NCBI RefSeq assembly: GCF_029227915.1
Contig: NC_079882.1
Span: 23,813,001-23,877,000 of the forward strand
Length of the DNA: 64,000 nucleotides
DNA from: Hydractinia symbiolongicarpus
Lineage: Eukaryota; Cnidaria; Hydrozoa; Anthoathecata; Hydractiniidae
Direction of reading: 5' to 3'
Shown here: positions 32,101 to 43,562 of the stretch, piece after piece
Position numbering within the stretch: position 1 is the first letter of the stretch
Layout: each line of letters opens with the position of its first letter
The notes under the pieces: generated by a model
Seen by the model: only the letters and a program-made list of their open reading frames with translations
The model's database searches: none
What the model was told of the DNA's origin: nothing
Program-made: the position numbers and the translations under genes

Positions 32101-32474
32101 TCTTTTAAAAGGTCGTCTTATTTTCACTCAAATTTTTACCACCTTTTATTGAACTCCTGTGAAAGTATCGATTGTGCATTCGACATTGTGCATTTATATT
32201 AAAAACAGCAACCCCCCTCCCCGCTCGTTACAAAAGTTACAACAGGTCACGTACATTTCCATTTAGAAACCACACGCATAAAAAAATCTCCGGGGGAAAA
32301 AATTTAGAAAAACTTCACAGAATAAGCAATTTGCAGAACGATTATGCATCGTACTTTCAACAATTCTGGACCTATTGTGAGTTTTCAATACATTATTCAA
32401 CTCATCTTGTGCACAATAAGCAGAAAACGAAAGCAAAGCAATGAAAACCAAGCTACAGTAACTTAGCGAAAAGA
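29170..32474. other. 3.3-kb stretch without a recognised gene
   Basis: Intergenic region between the divergent GPCR and Dickkopf-like A, so it contains both promoters. It holds a 33-bp tandem repeat at 29960. I cannot point to convincing core promoter motifs. Confidence 0.5.
29960..30040 (+). repeat. 33-bp tandem repeat, about 2.5 copies
   Basis: The unit starts catgtaataaccatattata and ends accatttaatagc. Copies begin at 29960, 29993 and 30026 and are nearly identical. Located about 800 bp upstream of the GPCR start. Confidence 0.95.
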
Positions 32475-34560
32475 ATGAAACAGATTTATATTTTTTACAT
32501 TATTTGTTTTGCTTACGTAACATGTGAAGTACTCAATGAAAAGGAAGAAGATTTGTTGGTCCGCAATATATTGAAGAAAGCAGAAGAATTAACTAAAAAA
32601 AACTACGAAACAAAAAAGAAAGACGTGGTCGATAAACCAGATCTGAGCAACAAGGTAAAAACTCAAATAAAAACTTCCTTTCCATTATTAATATCAAAAT
32701 CGTTCAACTACGACGTATCAATCTGAGAACGAATTTTTGATTCACTGTGAATCCTTTCAAACAAGTCGTTTAAACCTTACATCACAATGTGTATGGTTTG
32801 TCAGAAATACTTATTTCAAATTCACCGTCAACATTGATGAATGTGAGAATATCGGAGGATTGAAATCTCCTTTTCTGACATTTTTAACAGCTGAAGTAAC
32901 TTTTATCACGCTATGAACCAGGTTTAACTTTTTTAATTTAAGATGACTTTTTTGATCATAGAGGACATTTCATAATGATGCGCCCAGTCATGAAGATAGA
33001 GTGATTCAGGGTCGTTGTGACATCAATAAGAAATGCTCTGCTGGTGAATATTGCGATGGGATGTATTGCTTTAAATGTAAAGGAGCAGGCGACCATTGCG
33101 ACCTAAACGGTGAGTTACATCAATATAGTTACGAAATTTCTTTGAACAATCTTTTTCATTTGACCTTAGCACAACGAAAGCGACCAATCTTGAGTCAGAT
33201 TATATATATGTCCTTTTTTTCCTTATAATCTCTGCAATTTAATAACGTTTTTCACAAACTTGTTCAGTTTGAGGTAGCTACCTAAATTTGGAAGCAGGGA
33301 ATTACTTCAGGCTTTTAACTGCGTAGTGATTTTTGTCGCGCCATAGTTTGTTATTTGCTTTTCAGTTTATTCTGTATATGATATCATCTAAGTTTCGTCC
33401 CCTTTTATGTCATCATCAAGTTTATGGTGAGACTGGTACCATGGAAATTGCTTTTAAGTCCTTATATTAACGCGGTACAGCTGAAGTTTTAATTCTCCAA
33501 CAAAGAAAACTGTGGAAGATGTCTAAATCATTTCTGATTTACTAGGTACACTAAGGACTATTCCGTTACATCTGGTTTGACAATGTATCCCATTATGTCC
33601 CCATCCAAGCAGTTTGGGTAACACTTGACCGTATTTAAATACCTAATATTTTTGTTTAACTCTAAGGTCAATGTTGCGAGGGAGCGGAGTGTCAATATGG
33701 TTTTTGTGCAAAAGGTGCAAAAGCTGGTGATCCGGGGACATACTGTGATCTTGCAAAAGATTGTAAAGGTTTGTAAACTGACTTTTGTAAAACATAATCG
33801 TACATTGGAATCAATATCAGTGAATACAAAATATAAATGGTGCTGGAACCAATGCATACAAAAGGCTGACAAGGAAAAATGTTTTTGTGATTTGTTAATA
33901 CTTTTTCGAAAAACTGGATGTGAATCTTGTAAAATTTGTGTTCCAAAGGGTTTAGAGTAACATTTCGAATAAGAAGAGGATCCAGTAGTGACCCGACAGT
34001 TTATAGCAATAAGACAATAAAATTAACCGCTATATTTATATAAAAGTGTTTATATGCTTGGTAAGAAACCTAAGAAGGGTCATCTTTTAGCTGTATTTTG
34101 TGTATTTGTGAGTGTCGTTTTCAAATAGATTGATATTTTCTGCAATCCTTGTACTAAATTCAAGGTGAATCTGACTATTTTTCATCGTATTATGTTTTGT
34201 TTTTTCGTGATAGGTAAAGATATTTGTTGCATTCATGAAATGTCAATCAGTCATCATCATTCTATTTGCAAGCCGATGTTAGATGAGCACGAATCTTGCG
34301 GACCAATCAATTTGTTCCATCAGGACGTTATGAAAGCTCACATTGAGCCTGTTTGTGGACCTTGCAAACCTGGACTGTCCTGTAAAGGAGTAGGGTAGGA
34401 TATTTGAAGATTTCTAAAATTGTATTAGTCATGATAAACTCATTTAAATGAGTGTATTTGTCTGACGTTAAACATATGAAGTGTAAAAATGTAAAAAGGA
34501 AAATTATCTTTTAGTATTCTTGGACGTCACAGCATCTGTCTCCCGGAGGGCGAAGAATAA
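32475..34560 (+). CDS. Dickkopf-like secreted protein A (218 aa, 5 exons)
   Basis: Exons: 32475-32654, 32962-33109, 33667-33768, 34214-34394 and 34515-34560, with junction phases 0, 1, 1 and 2 and TAA at the end. A signal peptide (MKQIYIFYIICFAYVTC) is followed by a Lys/Glu-rich helical stretch. Then come two ten-cysteine domains: CRD1 at about residues 79-123 (spacing C-x5-C-x5-C-x4-C-x2-C...CC...C...C) and a colipase-fold CRD2 at about 136-212 (YCDLAKDC...ICC...SICKPML...CGPC-x-PGLSCK...ICLP). This arrangement is that of Dickkopf proteins, secreted Wnt modulators that bind LRP5/6 through CRD2. Binding to LRP5/6 is inferred from family only. It is a paralogue of the gene at 46137. AATAAA at 34623 is a good poly(A) candidate. 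Assignment to a particular Dkk subgroup is uncertain; colipase/prokineticin-type proteins are the alternative. Confidence 0.85.
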
Positions 34561-34622
34561 ACAATGCACAATGTGAACGTATGTGAACAGTAAAAAAGGA
34601 GTAATTTTTGGAAACACAGTAG

Positions 34623-34632
34623 AATAAATAAA
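34623..34632 (+). terminator. Poly(A) signal of Dickkopf-like A
   Basis: Overlapping AATAAATAAA 63 bp after the stop codon at 34558-34560. Confidence 0.6.
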
Positions 34633-35029
34633 GTGCTTGCTCTTGCTTTAGTCACCCACCTGAAAACCGATTTTACTAGGCTGTTCAGGTCAAATTTTTC
34701 TATGCGCCGCTCGACCTTCTAGCCGTATGCAACGTTTTCTACATTTCTATACGGTTTCAACGAGGGGTCGCGCAACTCCAACTCCAAGCCATTCTCTAGT
34801 TATTGTTATTTTTATGATAGATAGTATAGCCCTTTTTTGTTGCGTTTTTCGGCCAATTTCGCAACAAAACACGGCACAAAGACGGGGGTCATGTATAGGT
34901 TTTTTTTCACAATTTCTATCTTTAAAAATCAATAACTCCAGATTGAGACATGGTAAGAACTTAAAATTTTTACAGTAGATAGTATATTTGTAAAAGAAAA
35001 AATATATTAATTTTTGATGGTTTATTTTT

Positions 35030-35910
35030 AGAAATGACGTAATGATGACGTCATAGCTCAAATATTACTACAAATTGCTCTAAAAGCGCAAGAAAGTATA
35101 CAACAACCAGTAAACAATTTTATAAACTGTAATCTTAACGTTAAACAAAGTTCATTAGAGTGTACGAAATTTCGGACAAGGGTGTAAATTTGCAGACCAG
35201 ATAGAAAAAATGACGTCATAGTTGAAAAAATCTTTCCAAATTGATGAAAATGCAAAAAAGTTCACAGGAACATAATAAAACACCACAAATTAGTAACTAT
35301 TCAAAAATTATACAAACACTCTTAAGGAGTACAAATATCTGACAAGAGTGTAATTTGCAGACCAGATAGAAAAAATGACGTCATAGTTGAAAAAATCTTT
35401 CCAAATTGATGAAAATGCGAAAAAAATTCACAGGAACATAATAAAACACCACAAATTAGTAACTATTCAAAAATTTTACAAACACTCTTGAAGAGTACAA
35501 AATATTTGACAAGAGTGTAATTTGCAGACCAGATAGTAAAAATGATGCTGTAGCTCAAAAATAACATAAAATCAATGTATAAAAGCAAAACAATTATACA
35601 ATAACCGGCAAAAATGTTTATAAACTGTAATCTTAACATTGAGAGACTTCATAGAAATGTACGAAATTTATATTTTTGCAGACCAGCCAGAGAAAATAAC
35701 GTAATAGCTGAAAAGATATTTCAAATTTAAGGAAATGTAAAAAGAAAGTCCACAGGAACCACTGTAAAACACTAAGTTGGTAACTATAAAACTTTGACAA
35801 ACACTCTTAAAGCTTGCAAAATATTTGACAGAGTATAAATATGCAGACCAGATGAAAATGGAACAACTGCACCTTTTAGCACCTAAATAAAAAAAAGAAC
35901 GCAAAATATT
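35030..35910. repeat. Tandem array of about 165-bp units
   Basis: The landmark gcagaccaga/g recurs at 35192, 35357, 35524, 35678 and 35843 (spacings 165, 167, 154, 165). Copies at 35192 and 35357 share long stretches including atgacgtcatag and aaaatctttccaaattga. The outer copies are more diverged and alternate two sub-types (one with tataaactgtaatcttaac). The array stops about 200 bp from the 3' end of the transposase-like gene. Confidence 0.9.
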
Positions 35911-36092
35911 AAGCTACCATAAGTGCTAAATGTTTTAATAGAACAATATATACCACATGTCACAAGTTGACAAAACAATGATCCTCAAAGGAAGAAGTTT
36001 TTGCCATAAAAAAGTTCCACGGTTTGAACGAAATACATTACCACAAAAATTTCTTCCCTCAAATATATAACTATACTATAACTAACTATATT

Positions 36093-39000
36093 CTAAGATA
36101 ACATAATAACGTCTCCCTTCTCAAAATCTAAAATTATTGGAAAACTCCAAACTGTCTCAGGTTCTGACTCATATACTACATTAAACAACGTGCGTTTAGG
36201 ATTGGAATGTCGTTTTGCTACACTTAGAATTTCCCCTTTACACCAATATGCATCCTCTTCATCTTCTTCCTTTAAATGATGCCGTATGTGTAAACCAACT
36301 AAACAATCAGGGTCTTTGATGAAGGAAGGGAGTTTGTTGCTTTTTTGTTGTTCAGACAGTTTTTTCATCCTTTCTTTCTTGATCTTTTCCATCAGTTCCT
36401 TTTTTTGGGTTGCAACTACTTCATCTCTATCTTCCTTCGACTTCAGGTTATCCTTTGTTACCTTTTCTGCAGATGATGAAAATGTTACATGCATGATTTT
36501 AACAAAGTTTTCAAGAAGCTCTTCCCAAGACAAATCAACTCTTTTGTTTCCACTCTGTTTTGTTTTGTTAAACAATTTGGAATTGCATTTGAAAGGCATA
36601 ACATGCCTGTAAAAATTCATTTGCGCTAGCAAAACTTCTGCACGTTTTTGTGATGATATATCCATGATGTTTTTTTTCAGTTCATCAACAGATATCCAAG
36701 CCTGGACATTTAGCTCAAGCAATTTGTTAAAAGCTTCCACTTTCTTCAATGCTATTTTCTCTTCAGCTTTCTTTTTCATATCTTGTTTAGCAAGCAATTT
36801 CCTTTTCCTCTCCTCCAACAGTTCTTTTCTCCTTGATTTATACTTCGCCTTCATTTTTTCCACATTATGTCTGGCTGATTCCATCATACTTTTTTTCTCA
36901 TCATAAGACTTCTGTTCAAACCAATCAAGTGTTTTGTTACGCGACCACATGGTTAAAGCCTGCAATGTTTCAACATTGGCACTTGGCTTCGTTTTCACTA
37001 ACAAATCCAAAATTGCAAAGTCACTTTCAGAAGCCTTATTGGTTACTGGTACAATTGATGACGTCTCCTTTATTATCTGACTGGGGCTCCAGTACTTTCC
37101 TCCAGGCAGTTGATCCTTACATTGACGCTCTAAGATGATGAGAATTGCATGGCAAATAATTTCAAGGGCTTGCTGTGTTAGAATATCCAATTCATCATCA
37201 CCTGTATCCTCAAATAGCTTGATAAATAATTCATCTTTGTTGTGTACAATAATACCATCCTCTTGGAAAATATGACTGCCAGATAGAAGTGATGAACAAT
37301 TGTTGCAGAGTGCAGATAGTTTGACTTTAAGTTGTAACAGGTATGGATTTATTTCGAGGATACTTTCACAAGACTCTATTAATCGCCACAATGGACCAGT
37401 CAATAATTTATCAATAATGCCAAGTGCTCTGACTTCACTAAGAAACAACTTATTTGATACGTCTTCATTTACAGCTTTCAGTAAATTATTAGGATCAGGC
37501 CATGATGAAAGAAAAGATACGACTGCATCACGATGGTAATATAATGCAGCAGCGTTATAAAACAATATGTTAAAACGATTTCCAATAAATGGTACAAAGT
37601 AAGATTTCTGATTGCGACCAGCTAAAAACGAGTTAAAATACGATGCTACTCCACATTCGTCACTTCCACGCACATGAAAAGCTTTACAAGCTGTACGCAC
37701 TAATCTAGAAGCAGAAGATTCTTTTGCACTATTGAAGGCAAATACTGTTTCATAGTCATCACAGAGGACCATTCTCTCAAATGAATGCAGAACTTTATCT
37801 GCCTCTGAGGCAAAATTTGCCAGAAGATGTAATTTGCAAAAGAAATTTCCCATATCGGTCATGTCCGTTTTTTGTGTTTCGCTTAAATAATTCCAGTTTT
37901 CTACAACATTTGGTAATAATTTTTCCCTTAAAGATTTCAGTTGTGAGTTAAATAAAGGATTAATAGGTCCAAGATCCGACATTGTAGATTTGATTGATGT
38001 GACAAGCCGGGAAAAATTTGCATCCTTGTCACATTCTTTCAGAATGTCACACATGTCATCAATTGTGTCAGTAAAATTTTTCATTACTATTGCCGCATCG
38101 CCACCTGCAACTTCTGATAATCCAAATGTTAAAGTTTTTCCTTTCGATGTTGTAATCTGAAAATTTTGATAATGTTTATGGTATTTTGATGTACCATCTC
38201 CATGTAAACAATTACCAAACGCCTCCTTGTCATTATCAATCATTGCTTCTGCAACCTGTAATTGTGCTAAAATTAATGCTTCTTGCATTAAATGACTTTT
38301 TAAACCTTGTGAAGGCAACCTGTCAACCCTTTTTTTTGCAAGTTTTTCAAGTACAACCTTGATCACATCATTTACCTTTCCCATGCTGACATTCAAGGAA
38401 AGTAATTCCATAACAACTTCTCTTATTTCGTCTGAATAACGACCACCTTCAAATGTTACAATTTCATTGTCGTTTAATAACGAAACGAGCATTTGCAAAT
38501 CACGATTTTCTTCAGTAAGTTGCTTCATGTTTGTACAGAGTTTGTCATAATCACTTTTTAAACACTTCATATCATTCACTTCTTTGTGGTCAATCAATTT
38601 TTTCTGGTTTTCAATTTTTAACAACAAACTGTGCGTCTTTCTTTTCAGTTTTGCTTTCTCATTCCGCAGATCATCAACTATAGTTTCACTGTTTTCTAAT
38701 TTATCATTGAGTCTGTTCAAGTTTACTTTCATGTCATCCAACTCATCACTTTTATTCTCAGTACCAGATATCAATTCAGCTATTTCTGATTCCATTTTAT
38801 TAATTTTATCATCTCTGTTTTTAATTTTCTTTGATAAATTTCTCAATTTATCTGCCCTCGCTTTGCTATTATCTTTAAATTTCAATTCCACATTTCTAAG
38901 TTTTTCCTCTACTTCAAGATAATTGTTCTTTATACGACGATATTCTGCTGTCAACTTATTTTCATCCTTCATTGCTACAAATAACTCGTTACTAAGTTTC

Positions 39001-39479
39001 TTAACCTCTTTGACTTGTGTGTTGTATTGAATTTCTAATTCTTGAAAATTTTCGCACTTTCTTTTTAAACTTTTGTTTTCCTCCTTTAATTGTTTCATTT
39101 TCTCTTTAAACAAAACTTCATTTCTAGAACTAGCCGCATCAATAGATCGCTGATGTGGGGTAATTTGCACTGGAACACTAAACTCAGCTTCCAACAAAGT
39201 TTCTATAGCAGAATTAGCTTTCCTTTTTTTCAGACCATTTACTTTCTCTACTAGTCTTTTAACTTTTGTATATAACGCTTTTTCTGGACATGTTATTTCA
39301 ACACCAAGTAAAACAAATCCATCACTTACTTCTTTAATGCTTTTTTCATTCAATGAAGAAAAAAGATCATAAACTTGTTTATTTTTAATACTCATTTTTA
39401 AAGCTGAAAATATATCAAGCGAAACTGCACTAATAATTTTATTGTCTAACATAAGCTGCAAAACTTTTAACCAATGCAT
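36093..39479 (-). CDS. Intronless coiled-coil / DDE-transposase-like protein with C-terminal chromo/Tudor-like barrel (1128 aa)
   Basis: A single uninterrupted frame. Layout: residues 1-110, unknown N-terminal domain; about 115-335, long Lys/Glu-rich coiled coil; about 345-420, helical lead-in; about 420-720, an RNase-H-like core; about 850-950 and 1010-1050, basic coiled coils; about 1060-1128, a small beta-barrel-type domain (GLHIRHHL...YWCKGEILSV...FNVVYE...DFEKGDVI) like chromo/Tudor/SH3 folds. In the core I see LHGDGTS (D428), STMSD (D502) and FCKLH (C548/H551). A D-D-(C-x2-H)-E order is shared by hAT, P and related transposases; the third acid could lie near E702-E709. Similar large proteins recur in multiple copies in cnidarian and other invertebrate genomes, which favours a mobile origin. 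I cannot name the superfamily. An intact frame means a young copy or selection. An upstream exon is possible. Confidence 0.75.
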   Translation of the reverse strand: MHWLKVLQLMLDNKIISAVSLDIFSALKMSIKNKQVYDLFSSLNEKSIKEVSDGFVLLGVEITCPEKALYTKVKRLVEKVNGLKKRKANSAIETLLEAEFSVPVQITPHQRSIDAASSRNEVLFKEKMKQLKEENKSLKRKCENFQELEIQYNTQVKEVKKLSNELFVAMKDENKLTAEYRRIKNNYLEVEEKLRNVELKFKDNSKARADKLRNLSKKIKNRDDKINKMESEIAELISGTENKSDELDDMKVNLNRLNDKLENSETIVDDLRNEKAKLKRKTHSLLLKIENQKKLIDHKEVNDMKCLKSDYDKLCTNMKQLTEENRDLQMLVSLLNDNEIVTFEGGRYSDEIREVVMELLSLNVSMGKVNDVIKVVLEKLAKKRVDRLPSQGLKSHLMQEALILAQLQVAEAMIDNDKEAFGNCLHGDGTSKYHKHYQNFQITTSKGKTLTFGLSEVAGGDAAIVMKNFTDTIDDMCDILKECDKDANFSRLVTSIKSTMSDLGPINPLFNSQLKSLREKLLPNVVENWNYLSETQKTDMTDMGNFFCKLHLLANFASEADKVLHSFERMVLCDDYETVFAFNSAKESSASRLVRTACKAFHVRGSDECGVASYFNSFLAGRNQKSYFVPFIGNRFNILFYNAAALYYHRDAVVSFLSSWPDPNNLLKAVNEDVSNKLFLSEVRALGIIDKLLTGPLWRLIESCESILEINPYLLQLKVKLSALCNNCSSLLSGSHIFQEDGIIVHNKDELFIKLFEDTGDDELDILTQQALEIICHAILIILERQCKDQLPGGKYWSPSQIIKETSSIVPVTNKASESDFAILDLLVKTKPSANVETLQALTMWSRNKTLDWFEQKSYDEKKSMMESARHNVEKMKAKYKSRRKELLEERKRKLLAKQDMKKKAEEKIALKKVEAFNKLLELNVQAWISVDELKKNIMDISSQKRAEVLLAQMNFYRHVMPFKCNSKLFNKTKQSGNKRVDLSWEELLENFVKIMHVTFSSSAEKVTKDNLKSKEDRDEVVATQKKELMEKIKKERMKKLSEQQKSNKLPSFIKDPDCLVGLHIRHHLKEEDEEDAYWCKGEILSVAKRHSNPKRTLFNVVYESEPETVWSFPIILDFEKGDVIMLS

Positions 39480-42244
39480 ATTATTTTTAAAATACCATTC
39501 CTACCTAGACTGTGTATTATCTGCCTTTCTAGTTTACGTCAGCAATTATGATATAGCTATACATACTAAACAATGGAATATTTACAAAAATAACATTATA
39601 TAATCATTATCTCTTCAATTATTATCTAAATCTTGCTTTTTAAAACAGTATAAGCTAGCTATAAAGTAACCTACTCTGACTCTTAGCTAACTTTAGGCCT
39701 GGAAAGTTGGAAGAGAGGCGTTTTTGTAAAAAAGAATAATGGTAAACAGTAAACAGTTTGCAAGAACTGAGTGGGTAACAAATTGGTATCTGGAATCAAC
39801 AAATTTCCAAGCCTAATACTTTAAGTGTTTAAAAACCAAATCACACTAGTAGTAAGCAAAATATACCTTTATCTATTAACCACACAGTGGTATGGAATAA
39901 TTAAACACAACATCACACACTCCATCTTCTGGTCCACTACTTCGGCTAATATATATATAGCTAGGTAGCTAGCTAGCTTTGGTGCTTTAGTTTAGTAGCT
40001 GTGTCTAATGTTAACTGGAATATCTAGCACATAGCCATGATTAATAGCCATCATTCCAAGACTATAAATTATATAATAAAATAAAATAAATAAAAAGTCG
40101 AAATTCGTTGTTGCACTGCAGCAAGTCACATAGAACTTTAAGACGGGGGTTCGATATAAACAAAAAATGCTTTTTCTCCAGATTTGTCATGCAGGAAAGT
40201 TAGGAATAAGAATAGAAATTGAAAGTATATTTTTAATATAAACTAATTTCAAGTGAGACTACCTGATACGTCATGCACTTTCCTCTGTTTGCGCCAAGTT
40301 TACATTTCCCTCGTCGAAATCTGAATACACTGTTGGTCGTTTAAACAAGTCTCATTCAAAAAAACAAATTTAAGGTACTTAACAATCACTATCTGCCCAT
40401 ACACCATCTGTCTTAAGCGAAATAGGTGCCGAATTCGACGATTTAAAATAAGTGCCATCACGCGCAATAACAAAATACGCGTTGCCGTGTGCGAGCTTGT
40501 TTTAAGCTGAATTTCCGAACACGGCAAAAAGTCACGTGACTGAACAGCCTAATTTTACAGAACAGCTGATTTGGTTAAAATCAGCAGAACAATTGTGGTT
40601 GTCGTAAATATATGGTAGAGCTCCGTTTTTGTAACAAATTGTAGATTTAACTCGTATATTGTTGATAAAGCATTTTTTTATAAAACACACCGAAAGGTAA
40701 TTCTTTTCTTCGCTAATGTAACCCTATGCAGGCCCTATTGGTGTAAATGATGAGCAAGAATTTTTGTCGACGTCAGCATTTTTTAAAAAATTCCAGTTTT
40801 TGAAAATTTAATGCCTGGGATATATTTTTTAAATAAGTTAGTTTTACCAGATAAGTGTCCCATAAAAAAATCAATTTTAACTCAATAATTTTATTTTTAA
40901 CGCTCCACTTAATAAATAACACTACATTTTATTGTCATTCCTTTAGTATAGGCATCCAAGTTTCCAAGAAGCTTGAAAAAAATTAAATAATGTAACGTAG
41001 CGAATAAAAGTATTTCTGTAAATAAGATTTTAGACGTTCTGCAAAAACTCAACGACACTGAAAGATATGAATAGTACAGCAACATGTAGTGTAGTTACGC
41101 AGCCTCTTTCGGAGGTTGTTCCAAGGTATTTAAGGTTCCAATTTAAGCTACGAACGAAGGATTCGTAAGCGCAATAACCGCTTGCTCATTTTTTAAAAAG
41201 TTATCATAAAGTCAACCTTGTAACTGGTTGCTTTGGACATTAGAATATAAAATCAGCAGAATAAGAAAAAACAAGATTGCCAAGATCAACGATTATCATG
41301 ATGCGCTAAACATTTTCCTAAAAACATTGCAAATTTGTGATGCTGAAAGTGACAAGAAAGAAGTGAAGATGAAGACGATCTAGAGAGTGACATGAAAGAT
41401 GAAGAATTATATAGAATTTCTAGGATCTCCGGGTCTGCAAAGTTCGCTGTGTTAAATGCCATTGTAAGTCATCTGGATATATATTCCTAATCAAAATTGA
41501 CTGATTATCTATATTGGAATTTATAGTTTCAACATTTTACTTGCCGATTTAAATAAATAAAATTGCCCGGATTTGCCTAAAAGGGGTACTTTTGTCGCAT
41601 TAAAAACCTCAAGACTTTCTGAAACAATTTTTAAAAAACTTATCAAGCATATTTTTGGTTAACCTTAAAACAGAGCATTTGAAAGTAAATTTTGTGCATC
41701 ATCACGAAAACCATCCATTGCCTTGGAAAAACCCAATGTTCTCATAAAAATTTCATTGACAACTATTTAGCTGAAGGTGGGAGGCCAATGATTATTTGCA
41801 TGGACATCAAATTAAAAACAAAATAACTACACTTTGTTTTATCTATAGATACTAATTATTTTCATAAATTCAGCAAAAACAGGAAACAGGCAAAATCAAT
41901 CTCTTGCGCTAGTGACACAATGCAAGGCTGTAATAATATGCCATTTATTGAGACCAAGCCATGGATGGGGTCGATAAAGCCAATATTAAGATTTGAGCTC
42001 TTCAGATTTTCTAAAATAACATTTTCTGCACAAGTTTCTATCATTACCAAGATCGAGAGAAAAATTATTATTAATAGGCAAACCCTCCTGGCAGCTACTC
42101 GTCCAATGGGAAAATGCGAAAGGAGCCCGGAAACGAGAATTTCGAATGAACGGTTAGGTAAGCTAAAATAAAATAATATAAAAACTTTTGAAAGCCTCAA
42201 CCTCGTACCCAGGACTATTTGCTTCTCAAAGGCCTAATAATACC
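39480..42244. other. 2.8-kb stretch without a recognised gene
   Basis: Flank of the transposase-like gene (its 5' side). It holds only short unrecognised open frames and a half copy of the fold-back motif at 42198 (CAACCTCGTACCCAGG). I found no inverted partner of the array at 35030 that would mark transposon ends. Confidence 0.4.
42198..42213 (+). repeat. Solo end of the CAACCTCG fold-back family
   Basis: CAACCTCGTACCCAGG matches the left arm of the fold-back elements, but no right arm follows. It lies 30 bp from the piggyBac-like element, whose insertion may have disrupted it. Confidence 0.5.
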
Positions 42245-42984
42245 TTAACCCTATTCGGTCCGGGGGGCGGATTCCGCCCCCCCCTGACGGTTTTTTTTAA
42301 TAACTCCTTATTGCTATGTTATATGGCTATGAAACTTCCTGAGTTTCAATATTTATCTGGTAGACACCTGCGTACCAAATTCTTAGGTCCCATACCTTTC
42401 AGAGGCTTTGATATTGACCATTACTCGAAACTACCCCTAAAAATCTCTATGAAATCCTTATAATGGGGAAAATTTATAACTCCTGTTAGGATTATCTTTA
42501 GAACTTGAAACTTGCAACACAACTTCGTTTTATTAAGAAGAATCATTTTGCATAATTTGGACACGTGATTAACCCGATTCCCAATTTTGTCGGATTTTAC
42601 CCGAAATTCGGTAAAAAACGGATTTTCGGGCAATTTTTTGCACTTTTTTGTGCGATCCACATGAAAACCGGAAAATATGTTAAGTAACTTTTATTTAGCT
42701 TTCAGAAACTTCAAACAGAATGCAAAAATTCGCTATGGAACAAAAGTAATTGGATTTTAAGCAGATAGTGGTATTTTTAACAAATTTCAAGCTTCTGATG
42801 ACGTCACAGAAAATGTGCTAAAACAAGCAAAAATTTATTGCTGCTATTTTGTCCCTTTTTTGACGTACTATAAATGTGTCAAGTTTCATTCAATTTGAGC
42901 AACTCTGTAAAAAGTTATTGAGAGGGGGGGATTTCGCCCCCCGGTCATAGTATGTTCAAAAAACCCCGGACCGAATAGAATTAA
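42245..42984. mobile_element. PiggyBac-like MITE with TTAA target duplication
   Basis: TTAA (42245-42248), then CCCTATTCGGTCCGGGG; the far end is CCCCGGACCGAATAGAA followed by TTAA (42981-42984). The inner flanks pair again (gggggcggattccgccccc at the left, ggggggatttcgcccccc at the right). TTAA duplications and CCCT-type ends are typical of piggyBac. At 732 bp with no transposase frame it is non-autonomous. Confidence 0.8.
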
Positions 42985-43146
42985 GCTCTTCCTAAATTAA
43001 CTGTAATTCTTTTTCACTTTTTATTTGGTAAAATAGAGTATGACGGCAGTATACCAGTGCCGCGAGAGACTATGTAGTGAAATCATGCATGCAATGTTCC
43101 ATTACCGTAAGATATATTTAATTAAATTGTTCGAAAAGGAATGATC

Positions 43147-43163
43147 AGGGGCGGATCTAGGGT
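43147..43163. repeat. Possible hAT-type end
   Basis: CAGGGGCGGATCTAGGG resembles the CAGGGGCGGA-type ends of many non-autonomous hAT elements. No matching CCGCCCCTG end was found downstream, so it may be truncated. Confidence 0.3.
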
Positions 43164-43379
43164 TAGGCAGCCTAGGCATTTGCCTTAGCCTAATTTTGTG
43201 ACCTAGAAAAAAAAAATTCTATAGATGATAGAATAATCTATAAAAAAACTAAATGATTTTTATAGATTATATTTGGCATCCGCCTTTTTCGACTTCATGA
43301 CGACGCGGCCTTTTATTATCGAATTTTGATATTTTACTCAAATAAGAAAACCCGGGGCGATCTTAGGCAAAATGTCGAT

Positions 43380-43562
43380 TCGCCTAAAACTTCCGCGGGT
43401 TTTAAAGTCCTGAATGAATGAAAATTACACATGGTAGAAAAAACGCCTAAAAACGTTCGCGAGTTTTCAAGTTCCCCATGAATGAAATTCTGAAATGGGA
43501 AGAAAAAAAGCCTAAAACGTCCGGGGGGTTTTGAGTTTAAACGCCTAAAACGACCACGGGTA
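43380..43562 (+). repeat. Degenerate tandem repeat around cgcctaaaac
   Basis: Four blocks starting (c)gcctaaaac/aacg and followed by a GC-rich cgcgggtttt-like word occur at about 43381, 43445, 43510 and 43541. Three carry a similar gaatgaaa spacer. Confidence 0.6.
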
